A stretch of 64,000 nt of DNA from Anaerolineae bacterium (GCA_019637555.1 JAHBVK010000012.1:1-64000), one strand, 5' to 3'; counted from the stretch's first letter, positions 1 to 9,179 are shown. Notes: generated by a model not told the origin, from the sequence alone. A program made the numbers and translations.

Positions 1-68
1 CGCGGTCCTATCACGTCTCACTTGTTAAGGTGCTCTACGTCTCTTCTGAACTTGCCAGCTAGAGGGAC

Positions 69-89
69 AAAAAACCGACTCAAAGTCGG
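69..89 (-). terminator. rho-independent terminator
   Basis: On the minus strand CCGACT (89-84), a TTG loop and AGTCGG (80-75) are followed directly by six T residues (74-69). The plus strand has no T run after the stem, so the signal is for minus-strand transcription. The only thing upstream on that strand before the divergent gene at 310 is the candidate RNA. Confidence 0.6.
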
Positions 90-170
90 CTATTCATCTC
101 TCTCGTTGGTTGCTATCGACCTCGACGGTGCGTCCCGTCTGCTTCCATAGCCTGTTCTTGCGAACGTGCC
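69..170 (-). ncRNA. candidate small structured RNA, about 100 nt
   Basis: No convincing reading frame occupies this stretch, but on the minus strand it has the parts of an independent small RNA gene. A promoter-like pair lies just upstream (175-202). The transcript would hold a perfect 4-bp hairpin with a GCAA tetraloop (154-165), a 5-bp GACGG/CCGTC hairpin (124-139), and a possible longer pairing of GGCTAT (147-152) with ATAGC (112-116). It ends at a short stem followed by six T residues (69-89). The segment CAGG...GGAAGCAG faintly recalls the SRP RNA apical loop, but the surrounding pairing does not fit. I cannot assign an RNA family. The function is unknown; that it is an RNA gene is inference from promoter, structure and terminator together. 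Confidence 0.5.
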
Positions 171-174
171 GTGA

Positions 175-202
175 ATATTAACACGCTTTTATTCCTTTGC
201 AA
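175..202 (-). promoter_or_regulatory. sigma70-type promoter for the small RNA
   Basis: On the minus strand a -35-like TTGCAA (202-197) is separated by 16 bp from a -10-like TAATAT (180-175). Transcription would begin near 168-170, at the first base of the structured region. Spacing is acceptable, and each box matches four or five of six consensus bases. Confidence 0.45.
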
Positions 203-309
203 GGGTCAGTTTTGGAGATTTTGCAAGGAATTTCCGAAGAACGCCGAGAAATAAATCGATCAAAACTGAAACACCCTGAGTTTTCCAGACAACGCTACAC
301 TAATCACGA

Positions 310-2868
310 TTGAATGCTGCCATTGAAAGTTGTTGTATGTCTGCTCCTGATAACGGCAAATTTGACTCGCCATTTCGACTCACACGTTGGCTTGGTGGGC
401 TGGCTATCGTCAGTGTCGGTGCAGGGATAATGCTGTTTGCACGCAATATCCTAGCGCGATTGCGCAACACTTCTCCAACAAACGAGTTAGTGTCGAACGA
501 ACCAATCGAACTTAGTAACCCGCTAATCATCGAGCCTCCTTCTCCCGTTGCAGTTGCTATGACTCAAGCAACAGAGGCAATCCCAAGGTCGACCGCGCTA
601 GTAATTGAGGCTACAACAGATCCTGACTCCAGTGGTACGACCGTATCAGATTCCAATATAGAAGACCGCCAAGTAGATGATACGGAAGAACCACTAATTA
701 TCCGGCTGCAGTTCTCGCCATTAATAGCTCTGGGTATGATGCTAGCATTGGCAGCAATCGCAATATTTGGCTCATTTGCCGTGCAATCAAGCGGTACTGA
801 TTCGAATCTGCCCTTTCCTCTAGAAGGGTATCTGCTTCCCGCTGCTGGCATAGCACTCTTGATATTAGTGCTCCCAACGATCAAATTTGTGCCCTTTGTT
901 TCGTCAGCACAGTCATTGATCAGTAGTCACTCGATGTTGCTACTCAACTTATTGCTTCGCTACGCGTTAGCAATTGTGTTCACCTTTCTAGCGTGGACAT
1001 CCTATTGGAATGAACCAGAAACGATTGTTAGCTTTACCTTACCCAACATTATCTGGTGGTTACTAGCGATTATCATGTGGGTAGTAGCATTTACGCGCTA
1101 CTCATGGAACGATGTGCGCAATTGGATGAAACGCCTAAGATCGCAGCGCCTTCGTCTCCAAGTGCTTCACCTCGTAATGGTTGGCATCGTGTTAGTTGGC
1201 GGATTCCTGATTTTTCGCGATTTGACTGGCTATCCTCCCGATATGGATAGCGATCACTTTGAGGACATCAATGAAATCTGGCATATCACCGAACTTGGTC
1301 AACGCCCTGTCTATATGTATCGCGCTTATGGACGTGAACCCGGACATTTCTATTTAGCTGCCTTAATTCACGATTTAACAGGGCAGCCACTCGACTTTAC
1401 GCTGCTCAAACTAACAACGGGACTAGAAGGGCTAACTATTATCATTGCCTCCTTCTGGGTAGGGCGTGCGTTGTTCTATGAGGAGGATCGGCGTTTCGGC
1501 ATTCTCATTGGTGTTGTGATGGCGGCGTTCGTGGCGACGAGTTGGTGGACACTGCTGCTTTCCCGCAATGGACTGCGAGCTGTATCAATGGTGACCATCA
1601 TCGCCATAACCTTTGTCTATACAGCGCGTGCGATCCGCTATAACAGACGCATTGATTATGTGGTAGCTGGACTCGCAACCGGGGCTTCTCTACTCACTTA
1701 TCAGTCAACACGCCTAGTGCCATTCATGGTGGGAATCGGCTGGTTAATCGGCATGGCGTATCAGGTGCGCTCGATTAAGCAGTTGCGTAGCTGGGTGTTT
1801 AACTTTATCGCCTTAGGGATCACTGCGGCGATTGTTGCGCTGCCAATCCTCTATTTTGCCCAGCAAGCACCTGATATGTACTTTGCCCGATCCTTCGCGC
1901 GATTGGTTGGAGACGGTCAAAATGCGTTTGGAGAGAATTCCGGTAATATTTTGGCAAACTTTCTCCAATTACTTCCCAACTTGACTGAAAACATTAGTAA
2001 AGTACTGCTTGCGATGAACTGGCGCGGTGATGTTACATGGGCGTACGGCGTTTTTGATGGTTCACCCGTCCTTGATCCCATCACCGGAGGGCTATTCGTT
2101 TTAGGGTTAGGTATTGTGCTGGCACGCATATTCACCCGCCGCGATCCATTCGATCTGTTTTTGCCGATTGCACTATTCGTCATGCTGATGCCATCTGCAT
2201 TGTCTCTGGCGAATCTGATTGAGGTACCGAGCGGCTCTCGAATGGCGGGCGCATTACCGATGGTCTTCATCATTATTGCCTTATGCGTTGTGACCATCTG
2301 GCAATATGCGGCTACAGCAACTACAGATCGAAAAGCCCGTATCGTGATTGCCGTTATTTTTGCTGGACTGTGGGTATGGAGCGCCACGATAAACTTCAAC
2401 ACTTATTTCGTTAAGGTCTTTAAAGGACAGCGAGAAAATACCCAGACTTATCATCACGCTGGCGAGATATTTCGCGAATTCGTGAGCCGTACTGATGCTC
2501 CGGGAAATGTCTTCATGCTCTGGTCACAATTCTGGTGGGATGGGCGACTGCTGCGTATCGAAGCCGGAGAATGGGATTGGGATACCTTCATCGAAAACGA
2601 TGACATCTTGAACAAAACTATTGCTGAGATGCAGCGATTTGAGGGTACACGCTATGCTTTCAAGCCAGACAGTCCGGTACTTGTCTTCTTCGATCAGGCA
2701 AACACAGATGCACCGGAACTTCTGAAAGAGTTATTTCCCGGTGGTGATTTCACTATCGTTGAAACGCCTTACACAGATCGCCGTTTTGTGGTCTATGAAG
2801 CTCCAGCACAGGGTTGCACATGGTACAAAGATTACTCGCCTGATTGGATTCCTGCCGCCTGCTCCTGA
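310..2868 (+). CDS. GT-C fold membrane glycosyltransferase (GT39/ArnT-like)
   Basis: A protein of about 850 residues with a soluble, Ser/Thr/acid-rich N-terminal stretch (to about residue 140) followed by a dozen or so hydrophobic segments and a soluble C-terminal domain. After an early membrane segment comes an acidic loop, PDMDSDHFED, like the metal/donor-binding loop of GT-C enzymes, and a following GREPGHFY segment. That layout suggests transfer of sugar from a polyprenyl-phosphate donor at the outer face of the membrane. The TTG at 310 gives the longest frame; an ATG at 337 is equally possible and neither has a strong ribosome site. The last 37 bp overlap the 3' end of the convergent histidine kinase gene. 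The family assignment is from topology and motif only; the acceptor is unknown. Confidence 0.7.
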   Translation: MNAAIESCCMSAPDNGKFDSPFRLTRWLGGLAIVSVGAGIMLFARNILARLRNTSPTNELVSNEPIELSNPLIIEPPSPVAVAMTQATEAIPRSTALVIEATTDPDSSGTTVSDSNIEDRQVDDTEEPLIIRLQFSPLIALGMMLALAAIAIFGSFAVQSSGTDSNLPFPLEGYLLPAAGIALLILVLPTIKFVPFVSSAQSLISSHSMLLLNLLLRYALAIVFTFLAWTSYWNEPETIVSFTLPNIIWWLLAIIMWVVAFTRYSWNDVRNWMKRLRSQRLRLQVLHLVMVGIVLVGGFLIFRDLTGYPPDMDSDHFEDINEIWHITELGQRPVYMYRAYGREPGHFYLAALIHDLTGQPLDFTLLKLTTGLEGLTIIIASFWVGRALFYEEDRRFGILIGVVMAAFVATSWWTLLLSRNGLRAVSMVTIIAITFVYTARAIRYNRRIDYVVAGLATGASLLTYQSTRLVPFMVGIGWLIGMAYQVRSIKQLRSWVFNFIALGITAAIVALPILYFAQQAPDMYFARSFARLVGDGQNAFGENSGNILANFLQLLPNLTENISKVLLAMNWRGDVTWAYGVFDGSPVLDPITGGLFVLGLGIVLARIFTRRDPFDLFLPIALFVMLMPSALSLANLIEVPSGSRMAGALPMVFIIIALCVVTIWQYAATATTDRKARIVIAVIFAGLWVWSATINFNTYFVKVFKGQRENTQTYHHAGEIFREFVSRTDAPGNVFMLWSQFWWDGRLLRIEAGEWDWDTFIENDDILNKTIAEMQRFEGTRYAFKPDSPVLVFFDQANTDAPELLKELFPGGDFTIVETPYTDRRFVVYEAPAQGCTWYKDYSPDWIPAACS

Positions 2869-4151
2869 ACGCGTATAACATGCTCAGGGGCTGGTAGCTT
2901 GAACCAGAACGTACTGCCCGCTCCTAATTCGCTTTCAATACCAACTTGACCATTGAGGCGGGTTACGATGCGATGAACAATGGATAATCCAAGCCCAACT
3001 CCTTCGGCTTTGGTTGTATGCAAGCGCTCAAACATCTTGAATAAGCGTGTTTGATCTTCGGGCGCGACCCCAACACCCGAATCCTTGATCGCAAATTTGA
3101 CATAGCTTCCCTCGCGGCTGCCAGTGATTGAAATCCACGGAGACGGATTATCCGCGCCCATATACTTAATTGCATTACCGATGAGGTTAGCAAAGACCTC
3201 CTCCAGCCATTGTGCATGACCTAGCACATCTGGCAGTTCGGTTAACTCCTCGACATGAATCTGCTGTGTGGCAATGGTCTCTTTATGACGTTCTAGTGCG
3301 CGTTCGACAATTGGTTTAGGTGTTACCACTTCGGCAGTATCAGCAGCATTACGCAGTTTCGCCAACCACAGCAGTTGATCAATCATGCGCGTCATGCTGT
3401 TGGCAGAAGCCTTAATATCGGTGATATAGGATTGAGCTTTAGGCGCTGCAGAGGTCTGTGCTTGCCCTAACAGATATAACTTAACAAGGATTGCGGCAAT
3501 TGGTGTTTTCAGATCATGCGCGATTGTATGGCTGAAGGCATTCAATTCGTCGTTTGTAGCTTCCAGTTCATCCGCGTATTGTGCTAAATGTTCCTTTGCC
3601 CGCTGCAATTCTTCGAACTGTTGAGCATTGCGAATAGCCGCCGCTAATTGCAGTGCCAGAAGATAACCAACGCGCATATCTTCTTGGTTGTATTCATCGG
3701 TTGCACGCCGTGCGAAGTTGATCGAGCCGAGTATTTCGTTATCACTGGTCAGCGGAATGATGATCGAGGTGGCATAATCGCGCAGCGTTGCGTAATAGTT
3801 CTTTTCCCTTACTAATCGCGCTTGTCCGCTGCGCAATACCGCTCCAATATCAGTACTAGCCGCCAGTGACTCGCTGTTAGTTTCTATTTTTTCGCCAAAC
3901 AGCGTCCATAACTTCCATGAACCATCGACTTGACGGACACATACGCTCAAATGCTCGTAATCGAGCAGCCATTTTGCTTGTCTAGCCACTACTTCAAGGA
4001 TATTTTGCAGATCGTGGGTTCGTAGGATGGCGATGCCGATCTCATTAACGGCAGAGACTCGTGCCGATAGAGCTTCTGCCTCCACCAGTAAGCGGCGTGC
4101 CGTTGACAGCAGCTGATCTCGATCTTGCTCGTCAAGTCTAGTTTTATACAT
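2832..4151 (-). CDS. GAF-domain sensor histidine kinase
   Basis: A 439-residue soluble kinase without membrane segments. A short N-terminal helix leads to a GAF domain (about residues 25-180), a coiled linker, then a HisKA dimerisation domain with H-box FSHTIAHDLKTP and an HATPase_c domain with N-box NLIGNAIKY, G1 DSGVGV and G2 GVGLGLS. It should autophosphorylate on the H-box histidine in response to a cytoplasmic signal sensed by GAF. No cognate regulator is adjacent. It starts 26 bp downstream of the AhpD-like gene on the same strand, so the two may be cotranscribed. Its 3' end overlaps the glycosyltransferase gene by 37 bp tail to tail. Confidence 0.9.
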   Translation of the reverse strand: MYKTRLDEQDRDQLLSTARRLLVEAEALSARVSAVNEIGIAILRTHDLQNILEVVARQAKWLLDYEHLSVCVRQVDGSWKLWTLFGEKIETNSESLAASTDIGAVLRSGQARLVREKNYYATLRDYATSIIIPLTSDNEILGSINFARRATDEYNQEDMRVGYLLALQLAAAIRNAQQFEELQRAKEHLAQYADELEATNDELNAFSHTIAHDLKTPIAAILVKLYLLGQAQTSAAPKAQSYITDIKASANSMTRMIDQLLWLAKLRNAADTAEVVTPKPIVERALERHKETIATQQIHVEELTELPDVLGHAQWLEEVFANLIGNAIKYMGADNPSPWISITGSREGSYVKFAIKDSGVGVAPEDQTRLFKMFERLHTTKAEGVGLGLSIVHRIVTRLNGQVGIESELGAGSTFWFKLPAPEHVIRVQEQAAGIQSGE

Positions 4152-4177
4152 AGGAAATCAATTAGCAGCGCTATCGA

Positions 4178-4720
4178 TTACAGCGCGTCAATTTCTAGCT
4201 TAATAGCGTCGGTATACTGGTTTACAGCAGTGAATAAATTGGCAGTCGCCACGATCTCGAATATTTCGGCTGAACTTAAGCCCAGTTGTTCCAGCCGCTG
4301 GTAATCTTCCTGCTTCAACGTCTGTGGGTCAATACCAGCCTGCCGACCAAAGGCAATCACAGCTTTCTCTCGTACTGGCAGCGGACACGCATCAAAATCC
4401 GAGATCAGTAAACGAAGTACTTCTTCGCTCATGCCCAATGCCGAAAGCCCATGCAGATGCACGCGCAAGGCATATTCACTGTTATTAGCCTGTGAAATCG
4501 CCACGCCGATCATCTCTTTCAAGGTACGTGGAAGCAGACCGCGCAATACAATTCCTTGGAACTTGCGCCAGTTGGCATAAAGGAAAGCCGGATTCTGTGC
4601 CATTGATTTGAATAGATTGGGGACGATACCGAAACCCAACTCTGCCATAATCTCGTTATATACAGCTTGAACAGTGGGATCAGCGACGACATCTGCTTCA
4701 ACCAATTGAAACTGGCTCAT
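4178..4720 (-). CDS. AhpD-like (carboxymuconolactone decarboxylase family) protein lacking the CxxC
   Basis: A 180-residue all-helical protein of the AhpD/CMD superfamily. PNLFKSMAQNPAFLYANWRKF and the LKEMIGVAISQ helix match peroxidase-related members of the family. Where active AhpD proteins carry a Cys-x-x-Cys ahead of a conserved His, this one reads NSEYALRVHLHG: both cysteines are replaced (Ser and Ala positions) while the His remains. It therefore cannot run the usual thiol peroxidase or disulfide chemistry and may be a lyase-like or binding member. It lies directly upstream of the GAF histidine kinase on the same strand (26 bp), which makes a sensory partnership possible but unproven. 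Confidence 0.75.
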   Translation of the reverse strand: MSQFQLVEADVVADPTVQAVYNEIMAELGFGIVPNLFKSMAQNPAFLYANWRKFQGIVLRGLLPRTLKEMIGVAISQANNSEYALRVHLHGLSALGMSEEVLRLLISDFDACPLPVREKAVIAFGRQAGIDPQTLKQEDYQRLEQLGLSSAEIFEIVATANLFTAVNQYTDAIKLEIDAL

Positions 4721-4874
4721 TACAATTCCTTAGATTCTAGTTTGGGCATACGTAGTTGTTAGTGATGCTAACGCTCCGTAGTATATAGCTATGCTCGAAA
4801 AAAAGTGGCTGTAGCCCGTGAATTAGTTATGAAATCCATACAGCGAATTACGCATCATTCCAACACAACACGAA

Positions 4875-4902
4875 CAGCCTGACGTTGATCTGCGTCAGGC
4901 TG
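4875..4902 (-). terminator. stem-loop terminator after the PP2C gene
   Basis: A perfect 10-bp stem, CAGCCTGACG/CGTCAGGCTG, with an 8-nt loop lies 33 bp past the stop codon of the minus-strand phosphatase gene. On the minus strand it is followed by a T-rich but interrupted tail, so termination is likely rather than certain. The rest of the 4721-4934 gap shows no reading frame of note. Confidence 0.55.
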
Positions 4903-4934
4903 CATTTGACGGACGTATGCAAAGAGGGAAGAAA

Positions 4935-5933
4935 CTAGATAGAGATCAGACCGCTAGCGTGGATGTCATCTACAGGGGTCATCGCGATGACGACGACAGA
5001 GATATTATCTTCCCCGCCCCGCTCGTTGGCGATTTCGATTAGCTTAAGCGTACTGTCATCTGGACGGGGATATTGGGCGATCACTTTCCCGATTTCGTTA
5101 GGAGTCAAATGTTTGGAAAGCCCATCAGAACACAAGACCAAACTGTCACCAGCGTGCAGTGTTTTAGCATAGGTATCGACATCCAAATCGAGTGATTGAC
5201 CAAGTGCGCGGTAGAGTACGTTGCCCATTGGATGCTGATTAGCTTCCTCTGGGGTCAGATGACCGCTCGCCACCAGCGCCTGCACGAAACTGTGATCGCT
5301 AGTGACTTGGGCAATTGCTCCAGTGCGATCCACTATATAAGCGCGGCTGTCGCCCACATGCGCCACTAGCAGTCGATTTCCGCGTATCAATGCCAGTGTC
5401 GAGGTTGTACCCATTCCGCGCAAGTTGACATCACTTAGTGCGCGGTCCAACACAGCGCGGTTGGCATCTAAAATGGCATCACTGAGGCGTTTTTCGAGAT
5501 CCGGCTCAGTGAGTACCTGAAATTGACCGGAATCACCTTTGGGAATCGTGAAGTCTTTCTCCACTGTTTCGACTACCAAGCGACTGGCTTCTTCACCCGC
5601 CGCTGCGCCGCCCATCCCGTCGGCGATCAGCGCCAAGATTACGCCTTCACCAGCCCAAAGATGTAGGTTGTCTTCGTTATTTTTGCGTACTTGACCTACA
5701 TGCGTGCGTCCAGAAACGAGAGGTAGAAGATTCATCTCCTCATCGGGAACGACCAGCAGCGCACCACAATGAGAACAAGCCTTAGCACTAGGCTCGTTCA
5801 GTGTGTTGCAGCGCAGACAGGTTAATAGTTCGCGTTCGGTCTGAAATGGAAAGCTGTCCGGTTGCACCATAAATTCCGTACTCAGGTTGAGCACCTGCGC
5901 TGGTAGACCGTTGTGCATCAAATTGTATAACAA
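4935..5933 (-). CDS. zinc-ribbon PP2C-type Ser/Thr protein phosphatase
   Basis: A 332-residue cytosolic phosphatase. The N-terminal 40 residues or so are followed by a zinc ribbon, CLRC...CSHC (CxxC-x12-CxxC). The PP2C catalytic domain (about residues 75-325) has the metal-binding motifs GQVRKNNEDN, LIADGMGG, VGDSRAY, LCSDGLS and GGEDNISVV, all with the expected aspartates. It should remove phosphate from Ser/Thr-phosphorylated proteins using Mn/Mg. Zinc-ribbon or FHA fusions of this kind usually work with Hanks-type kinases, but none is in the window. An internal ATG about 22 residues in could be the real start, which would shorten only the tail before the ribbon. Confidence 0.92.
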   Translation of the reverse strand: MLYNLMHNGLPAQVLNLSTEFMVQPDSFPFQTERELLTCLRCNTLNEPSAKACSHCGALLVVPDEEMNLLPLVSGRTHVGQVRKNNEDNLHLWAGEGVILALIADGMGGAAAGEEASRLVVETVEKDFTIPKGDSGQFQVLTEPDLEKRLSDAILDANRAVLDRALSDVNLRGMGTTSTLALIRGNRLLVAHVGDSRAYIVDRTGAIAQVTSDHSFVQALVASGHLTPEEANQHPMGNVLYRALGQSLDLDVDTYAKTLHAGDSLVLCSDGLSKHLTPNEIGKVIAQYPRPDDSTLKLIEIANERGGEDNISVVVIAMTPVDDIHASGLISI

Positions 5934-5992
5934 ACTATTCAGTCCGCCAATCTACCGATCAGGCTAGGAATACGGCATCTAGACTCGCCTGT

Positions 5993-6841
5993 CTACTTAG
6001 CCAAGAAGTCCAGTACTATGCGGTTAAAGGCAGCAGGTTGTTCGAGATTGACAATGTGTGCGGCTCCAGCAATCACGACTAGGTGTGCGTTAGAAATCCC
6101 TTCTGCTAACACGCTTCCAACCCTCACTGTATCAGGTTCATCTCGATTACCAACGATTATCAGAGTCGGCGATTGGATCTCGCCGAGACGTTCGATCTGT
6201 GGTTTATAGGCTGGGATTGGGACTTCCGCAGTCGTTGGTTGTTCTGACATTTGAACTTCGCTTTGATCTTCGGGCGATTCGGTAGCGTCTGGCGGGAAGA
6301 AATTGGCAAAAGTGTACGTTTCCATCATCTGACGAGCGTGCTCGCGGACTTCCGGTGTGGCGGGTGAGATTGGACCATCGATCACCTGCTTCAGAAAAAC
6401 CTCGCGGGCGGTAGCAAAATCGCGATTTTGAACGGGTGTGATGAAGTTATGCCAGTTCTTCTGCGAAATTTCTGAGTATTCGTAGCCTTCCAAGCCGCTG
6501 GACGCCAACACTAGCTTTTTTACACGATCCGGATGTGATAGCGTGAAGTTCAGCGCGATCTCCGCTCCTATAGACAATCCCACTAGATGCACACTGCCAA
6601 TGTTTAACTGATCTAGCAAGGCGATCAGATCGTCTACGTCAGAAGCGGTCACGGGTTGAGATTTGCCAAATCCACTGAGATCGTAACGCAGCACTTTGTA
6701 ATCGCCGCTAAACGCCGACATCTGATCGTCCCACATGCCGCTATGTAGCAGCAGCGAGTGAATCAGTACCAACGGCTGTCCTTCACCTTCAACTTCGTAA
6801 TAGATCGACGCACCGTTTAGTGATGCAAAACCAGTAGTCAT
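5993..6841 (-). CDS. alpha/beta-fold hydrolase
   Basis: A 282-residue alpha/beta hydrolase of the 3-oxoadipate enol-lactonase/haloperoxidase type. The oxyanion region is VLIHSLLLHSGMW, the nucleophile elbow is GLSIG (Ser), the acid is probably the Asp in VGNRDEPD, and the histidine is in GAAHIVNLEQP, so the triad looks complete. There is an acidic insertion (DATESPEDQSEVQ) in the lid region. A ribosome site GAGGAA sits 5 bp before the ATG. It is divergent from the WYL regulator at 6935, which is therefore a likely controller. The substrate cannot be read from sequence. Confidence 0.88.
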   Translation of the reverse strand: MTTGFASLNGASIYYEVEGEGQPLVLIHSLLLHSGMWDDQMSAFSGDYKVLRYDLSGFGKSQPVTASDVDDLIALLDQLNIGSVHLVGLSIGAEIALNFTLSHPDRVKKLVLASSGLEGYEYSEISQKNWHNFITPVQNRDFATAREVFLKQVIDGPISPATPEVREHARQMMETYTFANFFPPDATESPEDQSEVQMSEQPTTAEVPIPAYKPQIERLGEIQSPTLIIVGNRDEPDTVRVGSVLAEGISNAHLVVIAGAAHIVNLEQPAAFNRIVLDFLAK

Positions 6842-6934
6842 CGTCGTTCCTCATTGTTTGCCACAGTCCTCCTTAACTGTAAGCTTGAATCAGGACATAA
6901 TCGATCCGGATTAATCTTACGAGAAGCGAGATTC

Positions 6935-7885
6935 ATGTATTACCCAACAACGCGAGTCCTTACTGTGCTGGAATTGCTGCAATCGCGTCCACAAATCAGT
7001 GGGGTCGAGATTGCTCGGCATCTAGAGGTCAATACGCGCACAGTACGTCGCTACATCACCATGTTGCAGGATTTGGGCATTCCGGTGGAATCGGATCGTG
7101 GTCGTTACGGCGCATATCGGCTGACGCCCGGATTTAAGCTGCCACCACTGATGTTTAGTAGTGATGAAGCCCTGCAAATCACGCTGGGACTATTGGTCTC
7201 AGGGAAGTTGGGACTGACGACAGTGGCAGCGGAAAGCGCGCTTTCAAAACTAAGCCGCGTAATGCCACAACACTTGGCACGCCGCCTTGACGCAGTACGG
7301 AACACACTGATCGTCAACCTGTCGCTGCCGAAGTTCATGCCAGCAGGCGAGATCGTTGTTGATCTATGCGTTGCCATCGCTGAGCAGCGGACGATCTCTA
7401 TTCGCTATCAGGCATGGAACGGTGATCTCACTGAGCGTAACCTCAATCCTTATGGCATCGTGCTTCACGATGGGTTCTGGTACGCCGTCGGATACTGCCA
7501 CTTGCGGGATGACATACGAACCTTTCGGCTAGATCGCATCGCCTCGTTGGAATTGCAGGACACGCGCTTTATAGCACCAGCCTACTTCGATCCGTTAGCG
7601 GAAGTGATGCGTGCCTTGGCGAGGACTCCTGGAATCTTTGAGATTGAAGTCATCCTCCATACGTCGCTGGAACAGGCACAAAGGCTTATTCCGCCATCGC
7701 TTGGACTGCTAAAACAAACTGAGAATGGGATCAGGTTTACCTGTTATTTCCAGCGACTCGAATGGATCACGCATTTCCTCGCCGGACTCGATGTGCCGAT
7801 GACGTTGATCAAGCCACTGGAATTACGCAACGAGATGCAAAAACTGGCGCAGCGCATCGAACGAATCAGAGTCGCCGCGTTATAA
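6935..7885 (+). CDS. YafY-type HTH-WYL transcriptional regulator
   Basis: A 316-residue regulator with an N-terminal winged helix-turn-helix (ISGVEIARHLEVNTRTVRRY, about residues 20-40), a WYL domain (FWYAVGYCHLRDDIRTFRLDRI) and a C-terminal WYL-associated domain. WYL domains bind small ligands or nucleic acid ends and set the DNA-binding activity of the HTH. I chose the ATG at 6935, preceded by GAAGCGAG, over an in-frame TTG at 6854 that would leave only 12 bp to the divergent hydrolase. The 93-bp divergent gap fits an operator controlling both genes. It ends 49 bp before the M24 peptidase. Confidence 0.88.
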   Translation: MYYPTTRVLTVLELLQSRPQISGVEIARHLEVNTRTVRRYITMLQDLGIPVESDRGRYGAYRLTPGFKLPPLMFSSDEALQITLGLLVSGKLGLTTVAAESALSKLSRVMPQHLARRLDAVRNTLIVNLSLPKFMPAGEIVVDLCVAIAEQRTISIRYQAWNGDLTERNLNPYGIVLHDGFWYAVGYCHLRDDIRTFRLDRIASLELQDTRFIAPAYFDPLAEVMRALARTPGIFEIEVILHTSLEQAQRLIPPSLGLLKQTENGIRFTCYFQRLEWITHFLAGLDVPMTLIKPLELRNEMQKLAQRIERIRVAAL

Positions 7886-7934
7886 TTACGCAACTTGTCC
7901 ATTTGCTCAATTCACTCAAGGGGTAATTGCATCA

Positions 7935-9122
7935 ATGCCAGTGAAAGACTACACGATTCAGCATGAGAAGCTCGCTCAGGCAGTTCAAATTCTGAACGAA
8001 CAGAACGTGGACGCATGGATGACCTTCGTGCGTGAAACTCGCCTCACCAACGATCCGGCACTTGGATTAGTGCTCGGCGAAGATATGACTTGGCACTCCG
8101 CCTTTATTGTCACCAAAACAGGGAAGAAGATTGCCATCGTTGGGCGCTATGATGGCGACATTGTGAAAGCGGTGGGTGCTTATGATGAAGTGATCGGCTA
8201 TGACCAGAGCATCAAGCCCGCTTTGCTAGATGCCTTGGGCAAACTAAACATCCGTCAGATCGCCGTCAATTATTCTGAGAGCGATGCGGCGGCTGATGGT
8301 TTGAACGTGGGTATGTATAACTCCCTCAAGCGTTATCTGGAAGGCACGCAGTACGAACTAATCAGTGCGGAAGAAGTCTTGAATCATCTGCGCGGGCGTA
8401 AATCGCCGGGCGAGATCGCTCGCATTCGCAGCGCTGTCAAGCTAACCGAGCAGATCGTTGAATCAATTGGAGATTTCATCAAGCCCGGTTTGAGCGAGCT
8501 ACAAATCAGCGACTACATTCACGGCTTGTTCAAAGAAAATAGCGTCACCCCTTCCTTCACACCGACAGTGAATACGGGTCCTGAGTCATCAATGGGACAC
8601 GGTGGTCCCAAGGGCGATCTCAAAGTTGCGCCCGGGCACGTCGTACATATCGATCTTGGTGTCGTGTTAAAGGAGTACGTCAGCGATATTCAACGTATCT
8701 GGTACGTGGCGAAATCGGGCGAGACCAGCGTTCCTGAACCTGTGCAGAAAGCATTTGATGCTGTACGTAAGGCGATCCTAGCGGCGGCGGCGGTACTTAA
8801 GCCGGGGGTGCAAGGCGCAGTTGTCGATGACGCTTCACGTGCGTCGATCATCGCCAGCGGCTACCCTGAATATAAGCACGCCGTCGGACATCACATTGGA
8901 CGAACAGTGCATGACGGTTCTACCCTGCTTGGTCCACGCTGGGAGCGTTACGGCAATTCGCCCTATGGCATCGTAGAAGCAGGCAACATTTTCACGCTGG
9001 AGCTTGGCGTCATGGTCGAAGGCTACGGCATCGTCAGCCTAGAAGAAGATGTCCTAGTCACGGATAATGGCTTGGAATGGGTTGGTGCGCCACAAACCGA
9101 AGTGATGGTACTGCGCTCGTAA
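7935..9122 (+). CDS. M24 family metallopeptidase (Xaa-Pro aminopeptidase type)
   Basis: A 395-residue pita-bread-fold peptidase with a creatinase-type N-terminal domain (about residues 1-150) and a catalytic domain. Metal-binding residues are visible as the two aspartates of VHIDLGVVLKEYVSDIQR, the histidine of VGHHIGRTVHDG, and glutamates in TLELGVMVEG and VSLEEDV. It probably removes N-terminal residues before proline or cleaves related dipeptides in the cytoplasm. The usual TR after the second Asp is replaced by QRIW, so substrate choice may differ. A ribosome site AAGGGG lies ahead of the ATG. Confidence 0.88.
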   Translation: MPVKDYTIQHEKLAQAVQILNEQNVDAWMTFVRETRLTNDPALGLVLGEDMTWHSAFIVTKTGKKIAIVGRYDGDIVKAVGAYDEVIGYDQSIKPALLDALGKLNIRQIAVNYSESDAAADGLNVGMYNSLKRYLEGTQYELISAEEVLNHLRGRKSPGEIARIRSAVKLTEQIVESIGDFIKPGLSELQISDYIHGLFKENSVTPSFTPTVNTGPESSMGHGGPKGDLKVAPGHVVHIDLGVVLKEYVSDIQRIWYVAKSGETSVPEPVQKAFDAVRKAILAAAAVLKPGVQGAVVDDASRASIIASGYPEYKHAVGHHIGRTVHDGSTLLGPRWERYGNSPYGIVEAGNIFTLELGVMVEGYGIVSLEEDVLVTDNGLEWVGAPQTEVMVLRS

Positions 9123-9138
9123 GTATTCACTTCAAACT

Positions 9139-9179
9139 AGTAACGAGTTGCCATGCTGGATCAGTAGCAACTCGTTACT
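9139..9179. terminator. bidirectional hairpin between convergent genes
   Basis: A perfect 13-bp inverted repeat, AGTAACGAGTTGC (9139-9151) with GCAACTCGTTACT (9167-9179), separates the M24 peptidase gene from the convergent decarboxylase gene and includes the latter's stop codon. There is no long T run, so it may act as a bidirectional terminator or mRNA 3' end stabiliser. Confidence 0.5.

Noticed and set aside
69-170. SRP (4.5S) RNA or c-di-GMP riboswitch in the left-edge RNA
   Set aside because: CAGG...GGAAGCAG and GGGACGCA look alike at first glance, but the helices that should surround these motifs do not form, and there is no downstream gene on that strand in view.
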